DNA of 64,000 bases from Planctomycetota bacterium. GTDB lineage: Bacteria > Planctomycetota > UBA1135 > UBA2386. Shown piece by piece: positions 57,331 through 64,000 of the stretch. Within the stretch, counting starts at the first letter, position 1. Every line of letters begins with the position of its first letter. The DNA is taken from NCBI GenBank assembly GCA_016716265.1, contig JADJWQ010000002.1:705001-769000 (forward strand), read 5' to 3'. A program made the translations under genes and the position numbers. The notes under the pieces were generated by a model. It searched no databases. It saw only the letters and a list, made by a program, of their open reading frames with translations, and had not been told where the DNA came from.

Positions 57331-57528
57331 ATGTCGAAGCTGAAGACCAAGAAGGGCGTGGTCAAGCGGATGAAGCTGACCAAGAGTGGCAAGGTCAAGC
57401 GCCACCACGCCTTTACGTCGCACATCATGGTGCGCCGCAGCCGCAAGCGGAAGCGCCACCTGCGGCAGGCTGCGATCATCCCGGGCCGCATGGGCCGGAA
57501 CATGGCTGCGTGCCTCGGCGCACGCTGA
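57331..57528 (+). CDS. rpmI: 50S ribosomal protein bL35
   Basis: A 65-residue basic protein of the large subunit: KLKTKKGVVKRMKLTKSGKV, HHAFTSHIMVRRSRKRKRHL, with a final IIPGRMGRNM. It is of normal length, and the N-terminal KxKT and the RKRxLR block are hallmarks. The ATG at 57331 follows TTCCGAGCG with a weak GAG. It is followed after 106 nt, containing a degenerate repeat, by rplT, its usual neighbour. Confidence 0.96.
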   Translation: MSKLKTKKGVVKRMKLTKSGKVKRHHAFTSHIMVRRSRKRKRHLRQAAIIPGRMGRNMAACLGAR

Positions 57529-57592
57529 CAGCCATCCTGAGGCGACAGGCATCCCGGGCTGACAGCCATCCCGAATCGACCCGTGTCCCGGG
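57524..57592. repeat. Degenerate 17-bp tandem repeat between rpmI and rplT
   Basis: Four imperfect units (GCTGACAGCCATCCTGA, GCGACAGGCATCCCGGG, CTGACAGCCATCCCGAA, TCGACCCGTGTCCCGGG) begin at the rpmI stop codon and fill most of the spacer. The alternation of two unit types suggests an old duplication. Confidence 0.65.
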
Positions 57593-57634
57593 CCGCGCCG
57601 AAGCGGCCGCGCCCGGCCCCTCCGAGCTCACGAC

Positions 57635-57988
57635 ATGCGTGCAACCAACGGTTCCGCCACCAGGCAGCGTCGCAATCGCGTCCTGCAGCGCGCCAAGGGC
57701 TTCCGCGGCGCCCGCGGCAGTCTGTTCCGCCAGGCCCGCGAGGCCACGATCCGCGCGGACCGCTTCGCGCTGGTCGGCCGGCGCAAGAAGAAGCGCGACT
57801 ACCGCAGCCTGTGGATCATCCGCCTCAGCGCGGCCGCCGAGCTGCACGGCATGAAATACAGCCGGTTCATCCACGGCTGCGCACAGGCCGGCGTCCGGCT
57901 CAACCGCAAGGAGCTGTCGGAGCTCGCCATCCACGACCCCGCGACGTTCACCGCGATCGTCGAGAAGGCGCGCGCGGCGATCGCCTGA
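57635..57988 (+). CDS. rplT: 50S ribosomal protein bL20
   Basis: A 117-residue protein that binds 23S rRNA during assembly. Signatures are RQRRNRVLQRAKGFRGARGS, FALVGRRKKKRDYRSLWI and LNRKELSELAIHDPATF. ATG 57635. In many bacteria bL20 represses its own operon through an mRNA leader. No such leader can be named here, but the repeat-bearing spacer upstream would be the place to look. Confidence 0.97.
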   Translation: MRATNGSATRQRRNRVLQRAKGFRGARGSLFRQAREATIRADRFALVGRRKKKRDYRSLWIIRLSAAAELHGMKYSRFIHGCAQAGVRLNRKELSELAIHDPATFTAIVEKARAAIA

Positions 57989-58018
57989 GCGGCCGCCCCG
58001 CGGGCCGGCGCTCGCCGG

Positions 58019-58070
58019 CTGGCGCAGCGCCGGCTGATGCAGCGCCTGCTGATGCAGCGCGACCTGGCGA
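58019..58070. repeat. 15-bp tandem repeat, about 3.5 copies, between rplT and pheS
   Basis: CTGGCGCAGCGCCGG, CTGATGCAGCGCCTG, CTGATGCAGCGCGAC and a partial copy begin 31 nt after the rplT stop codon. The rest of the spacer to pheS shows GGAGG before the start codon. Confidence 0.85.
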
Positions 58071-58170
58071 CGACTGACCGGCCGAGCGGCGACCGGCTCG
58101 GGTCGAGACCGCAGCTCCGCGCGGCAGCGGGCGTGCGGCCCCGGGTCCCCGCAGGCACCCTGGAGGACCC

Positions 58171-59241
58171 GTGACCGACATTCGCGACCAATGGCTGGCC
58201 GAGATCGCGGCCGCCGCGGACGAGTCCGCCCTGCGGGAGCTCGAGTCCCGCCTGCTCGGCAAGAGTGGCGCGGTGACCGAGCTGCTGAAGAACGTGCCCA
58301 AGCTGCCGCCCGAGGAGCGGCGCGCGGCCGGTCAGGCCGCACACCAGGCGAAGGTCGCGATCGAGGCGGCGCTCGCCGGGCGGCGCGCGGCCCTCGACGC
58401 CGCGGCGCTCGCGCGCGAGTTGGACGGGGGCGGCTTCGATCCGAGCGCACCCGCGCTGCGCCGCGGGTCGGGCAGCGGTCCCACGCGCGAGGTGCTGGTG
58501 CCGTGGACGCGGCCGCGCGGCACGCTGCACCCGATCACCGTCGTGCGCGACGAGCTCGTCGACCTGTTCCGCTCGCTCGGCTTCGCGTGGCTCGACGGGC
58601 CGGAGGTCGAGTCGGAGTTCTTCAACTTCGAGGCTCTCAACATCCCGGCCGACCACCCGGCGCGCGACAGCCAGGACACGTTCTGGCTCGACGACGGCAA
58701 CCTGCTACGCACGCACACGTCGCCGGTGCAGATCCGCGCGATGCGGCACTACCGGCCGCCGTTGAAGGTGATCGTGCCCGGCCGCTGCTTCCGCAGCGAG
58801 ACCGTCGACAAGAGCCACGAGCACACCTTCTACCAGATGGAAGGGCTGGTCGTGGACGAGGGCGTGTCGACCGCCAACCTGATCCACACGATGAAGACCT
58901 GCCTGCGCGTCGTGCTGCGACGCGACGTGAAGGTGCGGCTGCGCCCGGGCTTCTTCCCGTTCGTCGAGCCCGGCTTCGAGCTCGACGTCAACTGCCCGTT
59001 CTGCAATGGCGCAGGCTGCTCGGTCTGCAAGCAGTCGGGCTGGATCGAGATCCTGCCGTGCGGCATGGTGCACCCACGCGTGCTCGAGGCCGGCGGTGTC
59101 GACCCCGAGCGCTACACCGGATTCGCGTTCGGCATGGGCCTGCAGCGCGTGACCATGCTGCGCTACGGCGTCGACGACATCCGCCTGTTCACCGGCTGCG
59201 ACCTGCGCTTCCTGTCGCAGTTCGGGGAGGTTGCCGAATGA
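58171..59241 (+). CDS. pheS: Phenylalanyl-tRNA synthetase alpha subunit
   Basis: The catalytic subunit of the (alpha-beta)2 enzyme (356 residues). An N-terminal coiled coil (about 1-90) is followed by the class II core: HPITVVRDELVDLFRSLGF, VESEFFNFEALNIPADHPAR, RTHTSPVQIRAM, the motif 2 block FRSETVDKSHEHTFYQMEG, and motif 3 GFAFGMGLQRVTML. Extra cysteines (CPFCNGAGCSVCKQSGW) in the core are a zinc-knuckle-like insertion seen in part of the bacterial family. The GTG start has TGGAGG 4-5 nt upstream. The stop overlaps pheT (ATGA). Confidence 0.98.
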   Translation: MTDIRDQWLAEIAAAADESALRELESRLLGKSGAVTELLKNVPKLPPEERRAAGQAAHQAKVAIEAALAGRRAALDAAALARELDGGGFDPSAPALRRGSGSGPTREVLVPWTRPRGTLHPITVVRDELVDLFRSLGFAWLDGPEVESEFFNFEALNIPADHPARDSQDTFWLDDGNLLRTHTSPVQIRAMRHYRPPLKVIVPGRCFRSETVDKSHEHTFYQMEGLVVDEGVSTANLIHTMKTCLRVVLRRDVKVRLRPGFFPFVEPGFELDVNCPFCNGAGCSVCKQSGWIEILPCGMVHPRVLEAGGVDPERYTGFAFGMGLQRVTMLRYGVDDIRLFTGCDLRFLSQFGEVAE

Positions 59242-61625
59242 AGGTCTCGCGTCGCTGGCTCGAGCGCTACGTCGATCTGTCCGACCGCAGCGCCGAGCAG
59301 ATCCTGCTCGACCTGACGATGTCGACCGCCGAGGTCGAGGGGGTCGAAGCGTTCGGCACCGGGATCGACGACGTCGTCGTCGGTCACGTCGTCGAGCGCG
59401 TGCAGCATCCGGACGCCGACAAGCTGTCGGTCACCAAGGTCGCGGTCGGCAGCGAGGCGCCGCAGCAGATCGTGTGCGGGGCCCGCAACGTGGCGGCCGG
59501 CCAGAAGGTCGCGGTCGTGCTGCCGGGCGCGGTGCTGCCTGGCGGGCTGCAGATCGGCAAGGCGAAGCTGCGCGGCGTCGAGTCGCTCGGGATGATCTGC
59601 TCCGAGAAGGAGCTCGGGCTGAGCGATGCCAGCGAGGGCATCCTGGTGCTACCGGACGACGCCCCGGTCGGCGCGCGCTTCGTCGACGTGTTCGGAGTCG
59701 TCGACGACGTCTTCGAGATCGACAACAAGTCCGTCAACCACCGGCCCGACCTGTGGGGGCACCACGGCATCGCGCGCGAGCTCGCGGCGATCCTCGGCCG
59801 CCCGCTGCGGCCGGTGTGCGAGCCGCTCGAGCTGCCGGCCGACGGCCGCTCGCTGCCGGTGCGGATCGACGACCTGACCGCCTGTCCGCGCTACTGCGGG
59901 CTGGTGCTCGAGGGCGTCACCGCGCGCCGTAGCCCGCCGTGGCTGCGCTGGGCCCTGGCGGCGGTCGGGCAGCGTTCGATCGACCTGCTCGTCGATCTGA
60001 CGAACTTCGTGATGTTCGACCTCGGGCAGCCGATGCACGCGTTCGACCTGCACCGGCTGTCGAGCGAGGGCATCGGCGTGCGCTTCGCGCGCGCCGGCGA
60101 GACGATCACGACGCTCGACGGCGTCGAGCGGCGACTGTCGACCGACGACCTGCTGATCACGTCGGGCGACGAGCCGGTCGCGCTCGCCGGTGTGATGGGC
60201 GGCGCCGGCTCGATGGTCGAGGCGGGCACGTCCGAGCTGTTTCTCGAGTCGGCGAACTTCCGTGCGTCGATCGTGCGGCGGACGAGCACGCGGCTCGGCC
60301 TTCGCAGCGAGTCGTCGGCGCGCTTCGAGAAGGCGCTCGACCCGGCGCAGACGGTGACCGCCGTGCACCGCTTCGTCGGCCTGCTGCAGCGGGAGGTGCC
60401 GGGGGCTCGCGCGGCCGGGCCGCTGGTCGATCCGGCGCATTGGCGCTACGAGGGGCGCTCGATCCGCTTGCGGCGCGCGCGCCTCGCGCTGAAGCTCGGC
60501 ATCGAGCTGCCGGACGCGCGCGTGCGCGACATCCTGGAGCGGCTCGCCTTCGACGTGCGCGACGCGGCCGACGGCTTCGACGTCGGTGTGCCGTCGTTCC
60601 GCGCCACCAAGGACGTGACGATCGAGGACGATCTCGTCGAGGAGGTCGGCCGGATGTTCCGCTACGACAACATCCCGGAGCGGCCGCTCGTGTCGGTCGT
60701 CGAGGTGCCCCCGCGCGATCCGGAGCTCGAGCTCGAGCGCCGCGCGGTGCTGCTGTGCGCCGCCGAGCTCGGGGCGCACGAGGTCTACGACTACAGCTTC
60801 GTCCCCGACGCGACGCTCGAGCGGTGCGGAGCGCTCGGGCTCGACTACGTGCGCGTGACCAACCCGGTCGCGCCGGAGATCACCCGCATCCGGCGTCACG
60901 TGCTGCCGAGCCTCCTGGCGAGCACCGCACCGAGCCTGCGCAGCGCGGCCGAGGTGCGGACGTTCGAGGTCGGCAAGGGCTACCACCCCGAGCGCCGCGA
61001 TGCCGACGGGCTGCCCCACGAGGTGCGCGAGCTGGCGCTGGTGTTCGCGCGCCGCGACGGCGAGCCGTGCTACCCCGAGCTCCGCGACGGCGTCGAGACG
61101 CTGTTGCGCCGGCTGGGCTATCCGGCGGTCGCCGATCGCGTGCTGTCGGACGCGCCGCCCTGGGCCCACCCGCAGCGCTGTGCCGAGCTGCGGCGCGGCG
61201 AGCGCGCGGTCGGCTTCGTCGGTCACCTGCACCCGGCCGTCGCGCGCGCGCTCGAGCTGCCGGCGAGCACCGCGATCGCGACAGTCGACCTGCGCGCGCT
61301 GCTCGCGACCGCGCGCCGCGAGCCGCGCTACCAGCGGATCTCGCCGTACCCGCCGCAACCGGTCGACGTCGCGCTGCTGGTGCCGCACGACGTGCAAGTC
61401 GCCGCGGTCGACGCGTTCCTGCGCGCTGTCGACACCGACCTCGTGCAGCGCGTCGAGCTGTTCGAGGTCTACACCGGCGAGGGCATCCCCGGCGATCGCA
61501 AGAGCGTGAACTTCACCGTCACGCTCGGCTCGATGGAGCGCACGCTGTCCGCCAAGGACGAAGAGAGCTACCTGTCGCGCGTGCGCCAGCGCTGCGCGGA
61601 GATCGGCGCCGAGCTGCGCGGGTGA
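59238..61625 (+). CDS. pheT: Phenylalanyl-tRNA synthetase beta subunit
   Basis: The tRNA-binding and editing subunit (795 residues, standard length). It contains, in order: the EMAP-type tRNA-binding domain (about 40-150, VVERVQHPDADKLSVTKVAVG and GMICSEKELGL), the B3/B4 editing domain (VDLTNFVMFDLGQPMHAFD), the B5 domain (LRRARLALKLGIELPDAR), the catalytic-like core (RNPVAPEITRIRRHVLPSL with VTNP) and the C-terminal anticodon-binding FDX-ACB domain (ISPYPPQPVDVALLVP). It starts inside the pheS stop, so the subunits are coupled. A hairpin follows the stop. Confidence 0.98.
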   Translation: MKVSRRWLERYVDLSDRSAEQILLDLTMSTAEVEGVEAFGTGIDDVVVGHVVERVQHPDADKLSVTKVAVGSEAPQQIVCGARNVAAGQKVAVVLPGAVLPGGLQIGKAKLRGVESLGMICSEKELGLSDASEGILVLPDDAPVGARFVDVFGVVDDVFEIDNKSVNHRPDLWGHHGIARELAAILGRPLRPVCEPLELPADGRSLPVRIDDLTACPRYCGLVLEGVTARRSPPWLRWALAAVGQRSIDLLVDLTNFVMFDLGQPMHAFDLHRLSSEGIGVRFARAGETITTLDGVERRLSTDDLLITSGDEPVALAGVMGGAGSMVEAGTSELFLESANFRASIVRRTSTRLGLRSESSARFEKALDPAQTVTAVHRFVGLLQREVPGARAAGPLVDPAHWRYEGRSIRLRRARLALKLGIELPDARVRDILERLAFDVRDAADGFDVGVPSFRATKDVTIEDDLVEEVGRMFRYDNIPERPLVSVVEVPPRDPELELERRAVLLCAAELGAHEVYDYSFVPDATLERCGALGLDYVRVTNPVAPEITRIRRHVLPSLLASTAPSLRSAAEVRTFEVGKGYHPERRDADGLPHEVRELALVFARRDGEPCYPELRDGVETLLRRLGYPAVADRVLSDAPPWAHPQRCAELRRGERAVGFVGHLHPAVARALELPASTAIATVDLRALLATARREPRYQRISPYPPQPVDVALLVPHDVQVAAVDAFLRAVDTDLVQRVELFEVYTGEGIPGDRKSVNFTVTLGSMERTLSAKDEESYLSRVRQRCAEIGAELRG

Positions 61626-61626
61626 C

Positions 61627-61643
61627 GCCGCGGGCGCCGCGGC
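61627..61643 (+). terminator. Hairpin directly after pheT
   Basis: GCCGCGG GCG CCGCGGC forms a perfect 7-bp stem with a 3-nt loop, 1 nt past the pheT stop. It lacks a U-tract but marks the end of the translation cluster. Confidence 0.45.
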
Positions 61644-61656
61644 GGCTCGGCCCGCG

Positions 61657-61685
61657 TTGACACCCTGGGGCCGGCGGCCGAGACT
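61657..61685 (+). promoter_or_regulatory. Candidate promoter of the UGA-containing gene
   Basis: A perfect TTGACA (61657-61662) is followed after 17 nt by GAGACT (61680-61685), a weak -10 with three of six consensus bases. It lies 52 nt before the start codon of the gene at 61737. Confidence 0.4.
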
Positions 61686-61736
61686 CGCGTCGGCGCGCCG
61701 GGTGGTGGTCGCCCGGCTGCTCTCCGGGAGAACGCG

Positions 61737-62951
61737 ATGACGATGTCGATTCCGGTGCTGGCGCTGCTCGCCAGCGCGATGGCGCCCGCTCCGCAGGGCG
61801 GCGACGGTGCCACTCCGAAGCCCCTGTTCCACGCTCCGGTCATGCTGCGCGCCGGGGGTGAAGCCGTGCGGGTCGAGAGCCCAGGCTACGCGGCGCCGTG
61901 CTGGGCCGACGTCGACGGCGATGGCGATCAGGACCTGCTCGTCGGCCAGTTCGCCGGGGGGCGCATCCACGTCTACGAGAACGACGGCGACGGCGAGCTC
62001 GCGGCAGGACGCTGGCTGGAGGCCGACGGCGACGTCGCGGCCGTGCCGGGGGTCTGGTGATGCACCTCGTCGACTCCACAGTTGGTGGACGTCAATGACG
62101 ATGGGATGCTCGACCTGCTGTCCGGTTCCTACTCGCGCCACGACCCCGACATGGCGGGGCTGTTCCAGGTGCTGTGGGGCAAGGCCGGCGGTGGCTTCGG
62201 GGCGGCGACGACGTTGTGTGGATCCGACGGCGAGCCGCTGATCATCGCGCACGCCGGGCGCGGCGAGGTCACCGAGGCGATCTGCACGCGGCCGTTCGCG
62301 ATCGACTGGGACGGCGACGGCGACCTCGACCTCGTGGTCGGCAACTTCCGCGGCACCTTCCACCTGTTCCGCGGTGAGGGCCAGGGCCGCTTCGCGCCGC
62401 GCTCGGAGGCGATCCTGTGCAATGGGAAACCGCTGCAGATCGACGGGGCGCACGGCGATCCGTTCTGCGTGGACTGGGACGGCGACGGCGATCTCGACCT
62501 GCTGAGTGGCTCGAGCCAGGGCGGCGTCCGCTGGGCGCAGAACGTCGGCGACGGCACCGGCGAACCGGTGCTCCGACCGTTCGCGACGCTGATCGAGGCC
62601 CGCCCTGCGCAGAGCGACGCGGGTCTGCTCGCGGAGGCCCAGCTCGCCGAGGCGCAGGAGGACACCCGCGTGTGGGTCGCGGACGTCGATGGCGACGGCA
62701 AGCTCGACATCCTGGTCGGCGACACGGTGACGCTCGGCGCCCCGGCCGAGGGGCTGACGCGCGAGCAGTACCTCGAGCGGCGGCGGGCGTGGGACGAGGA
62801 GTCGCGAGCGGTCTCGCAGGAGCTCGCCCGGGCGTCGGACGCCGACGCGCGCCGGAAGCTGCAGGAGCGGTACTCCGCCCTGTACGAGCGCCGGAAGGAG
62901 TTCCTGCACGAGGAGCGCACCGGCTATGTCTGGCTCTACCGCCGCCGCTGA
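61737..62951 (+). CDS. Candidate selenoprotein: exported FG-GAP/VCBS beta-propeller with in-frame UGA (Sec108)
   Basis: One frame runs from ATG 61737 (GGGAG 8 nt upstream) to 62951, interrupted only by TGA at 62058-62060, giving 404 residues if the codon is read. An N-terminal signal peptide (IPVLALLASAMAPAPQ) leads to repeats with Ca2+-binding loops: DVDGDGDQDLLVGQF before the TGA, then VDVNDDGMLDLLSGSY, DWDGDGDLDLVVGNF, DWDGDGDLDLLSGSS and DVDGDGKLDILVG after it. The same propeller thus continues across the codon. The junction reads VPGVW-U-CTSSTPQ, a Sec-Cys pair. A stem-loop of SECIS shape follows (62067-62101). The C-terminus is a charged helix (ARRKLQERYSALYERRKEF). The alternative is a nonsense-mutated gene; the clean frame and the hairpin argue against it. 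Confidence 0.72.
62067..62101 (+). promoter_or_regulatory. Putative bacterial SECIS element
   Basis: Stem-loop in the coding sequence just after the UGA. TCGTC (62067-62071) pairs with GACGA (62097-62101), GAC (62072-62074) with GTC (62091-62093), and TCCAC (62075-62079) with GTGGA (62085-62089). The apical loop is AGTTG, with C62090 and AAT 62094-62096 bulged on the 3' side. The loop begins 19 nt after the UGA and has G as its second base, followed by U, as expected for SelB recognition. Confidence 0.62.
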
Positions 62952-62984
62952 GCGCGGGGACAGACGGTTCGCGAACCCGATCGG

Positions 62985-63386
62985 TCACCGCGCCGGCCGG
63001 TCGACCGACTGGTCGACGCCCGGCAACAGGCGGTAGGTCGCGCCTCCGACGCGGACCGTCGCGCACTGCCAGGCCAGCTCGAGTCCGCTCGCGAGGTGGA
63101 ACAGGAGGTCGGGTTCGTCGAGGGTGCGGGAGCCGCCGTCTGCGGTGCCCCAGGCCAGCCCGTCGGCGGGGACGACGTCGCGCAGGCGCAGGGTCGCACT
63201 CCCGTAGCGCAGCACGAGGTCCGCGCCGTCGGCCGTGAAGCCCCAGACGAAGCCGTCCGCGCGGCCGAGCTCGAAGCTGCCGCCGCGGCCGAGCACGCCG
63301 CCGCCGTGGATGGCGACGTCCCCGGTGGCGCAGGCGGCCGCTGCGGCGAGCACTGCGAGCGCGACACGGCAGGGCTGCGGGCTCAC
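62985..63386 (-). CDS. Small predicted lipoprotein, coupled to the ECF sigma gene
   Basis: A 133-residue protein with a short signal and lipobox (VALAVLAAAAACATG), then an all-beta mature part: GGSFELGRADGFVWGFTADG, LVLRYGSATLRLRDVVP, LLFHLASGLELAWQCATVRV. The strand pattern suggests a small beta-sandwich or barrel. The GTG start at 63386 overlaps the stop of the sigma gene (GTGA), so it is its translational partner and may act downstream of, or on, that regulator. The family is not recognised. Confidence 0.68.
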   Translation of the reverse strand: MSPQPCRVALAVLAAAAACATGDVAIHGGGVLGRGGSFELGRADGFVWGFTADGADLVLRYGSATLRLRDVVPADGLAWGTADGGSRTLDEPDLLFHLASGLELAWQCATVRVGGATYRLLPGVDQSVDRPAR

Positions 63387-64000
63387 GGCAGCTCCTCGCT
63401 GCCGAGGTTCGCGAGCCCGCCACCCGCGCGCAGCTCCTCGATCTTGCGGGCGAGCTTCGGCAGCGCGCGTTGGAAGCGCATGCGTGCCGCGTCGGTGGAG
63501 CAGCCGAGCCGCGCGCCGATCTCCTCGAAGGGAAGCTCGTCCCATTGGCGGAGCAGGATGACGCGGCGGTCGTCGGGCGGCAGCAGCTCGAGGGCGAGCC
63601 GCACCCAGGATTCGCGCTCACCGCGGGCGGCGTGCTCGCTCGGGCGGGTGACCGACTCGAGCGACAGATCGAGGTCGATCACGCTGTCGTCGGGCAGCGG
63701 GCGCTCGCGCTGGATCGCGCGACGCTTCGCGGTGAACCAGTCGTGCCGGTCGCGCAGCACGTTCTCGATGATCCGCACGAGCAGCCCGCGGAAGCGGTCG
63801 CGGTCGTGCATCACGAAGCGCGGGCCGTAGCGCAGCACCTCGACCATCGCGTCCTGGACATAGTCCTGGGTCTCGCCCTTCTGTCGCAGCAGTCCGCCGA
63901 GGCGGCGCTGCACGTGCTCTCGGATCCAACCGAGGTCGCGCTGCAGCAGCTCCTGCAGGGCCCCCTGCTCGCCCGCGTGCCAGCGGCGCAGCAGGATCGC
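63383..64000 (-). CDS. ECF RNA polymerase sigma factor, 5' end off the window
   Basis: The frame is open to the right edge, so the N-terminus is missing; about 205 residues are visible. Region 2 has GETQDYVQDAMVEVLRYGPRF and FRGLLVRIIENVLRDRHDWF, and region 4 has LLPPDDRRVILLRQWDELPFEEIGARLGCSTDAARMRFQRALPKL (read in parts) with its helix-turn-helix. The entry (LLRRWHAGEQGALQELLQRDLGWI) is the start typical of an abundant planctomycete ECF group. No membrane anti-sigma gene follows, only a small lipoprotein, so regulation may be by another route, such as a kinase. Confidence 0.88.
   Translation of the reverse strand, partial: AILLRRWHAGEQGALQELLQRDLGWIREHVQRRLGGLLRQKGETQDYVQDAMVEVLRYGPRFVMHDRDRFRGLLVRIIENVLRDRHDWFTAKRRAIQRERPLPDDSVIDLDLSLESVTRPSEHAARGERESWVRLALELLPPDDRRVILLRQWDELPFEEIGARLGCSTDAARMRFQRALPKLARKIEELRAGGGLANLGSEELP

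Noticed and set aside
62058..62060. TGA read as tryptophan through an altered genetic code
   Set aside because: TGA is the normal stop of most genes in the window, including all overlapping ATGA/GTGA pairs, so general reassignment is impossible.
62058..62082. Sequencing frameshift splitting the FG-GAP gene
   Set aside because: The parts before and after the TGA are in the same frame, so no indel is needed; only a base substitution or recoding can explain the interruption.
59649..62909. Long antisense frame across pheT and the UGA-containing gene
   Set aside because: It is the mirror of pheT and the FG-GAP repeats; the sequence is low-complexity and has no family match.

Overview
The window is very G+C-rich, densely coded chromosomal DNA. 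It most likely comes from a deep-branching planctomycete of the Poly30/Pla163 kind. The reasons are a set of secreted proteins sharing lineage-typical extracellular modules, a GH16-like protein with an N-terminal Ig-like domain, two ECF sigma factors each followed by an envelope gene, many lipoproteins, and FG-GAP/VCBS proteins. This assignment rests on recalled family resemblance, not a database search. I saw no IS element, prophage, CRISPR array, rRNA or tRNA gene.

Layout. 1-3.7 kb: four secreted proteins on the minus strand, with a CBM-like protein, two tandem paralogues and a GH16-like protein cut by the window edge. 4.07-10.4 kb: a plus-strand operon of sugar transporter, GH16 lipoprotein endo-glucanase and a very large phosphorylase-like enzyme, probably for beta-glucan use. 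10.4-17.1 kb: ndk, a coiled-coil lipoprotein, an ECF sigma/anti-sigma/secreted-protein operon, hslU and a secreted protein. 17.3-25.9 kb: a complete F1Fo ATP synthase operon (atpZ, atpI-like, B, E, F, H, A, G, D, C). 25.9-33.6 kb: DUF1992 protein, three-domain FKBP isomerase, ABC exporter pair, aspS and a lipoprotein. 33.8-45.5 kb, minus strand: small lipoproteins, a molybdopterin oxidoreductase with a fused FeS/NrfD partner, an M1 aminopeptidase, an Asp-box secreted protein, an acid phosphatase and a carboxypeptidase-regulatory-like protein. 46.0-61.6 kb: the classical thrS-infC-rpmI-rplT-pheS-pheT translation cluster, opened by two insertions: an enolase-superfamily gene with a trypsin-like protease, and a fused E1-E2 2-oxoglutarate dehydrogenase with a GT-C glycosyltransferase and a membrane protein. 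61.7-64.0 kb: an FG-GAP protein read through an in-frame TGA, then a lipoprotein and a partial ECF sigma factor.

The most interesting object is the gene at 61737-62951. Its frame is open on both sides of a single TGA (62058-62060), coding Trp-Sec-Cys if recoded. A 13-bp stem with a 5-nt AGTTG apical loop starts 6 nt after the TGA, which is the geometry of a bacterial SECIS element. It is a strong candidate for an extracellular beta-propeller selenoprotein. A second recurrent oddity is a set of short (15-21 bp) tandem repeats. Each has its own unit, and most lie between the stop codon of one gene and the start of the next co-directional gene.
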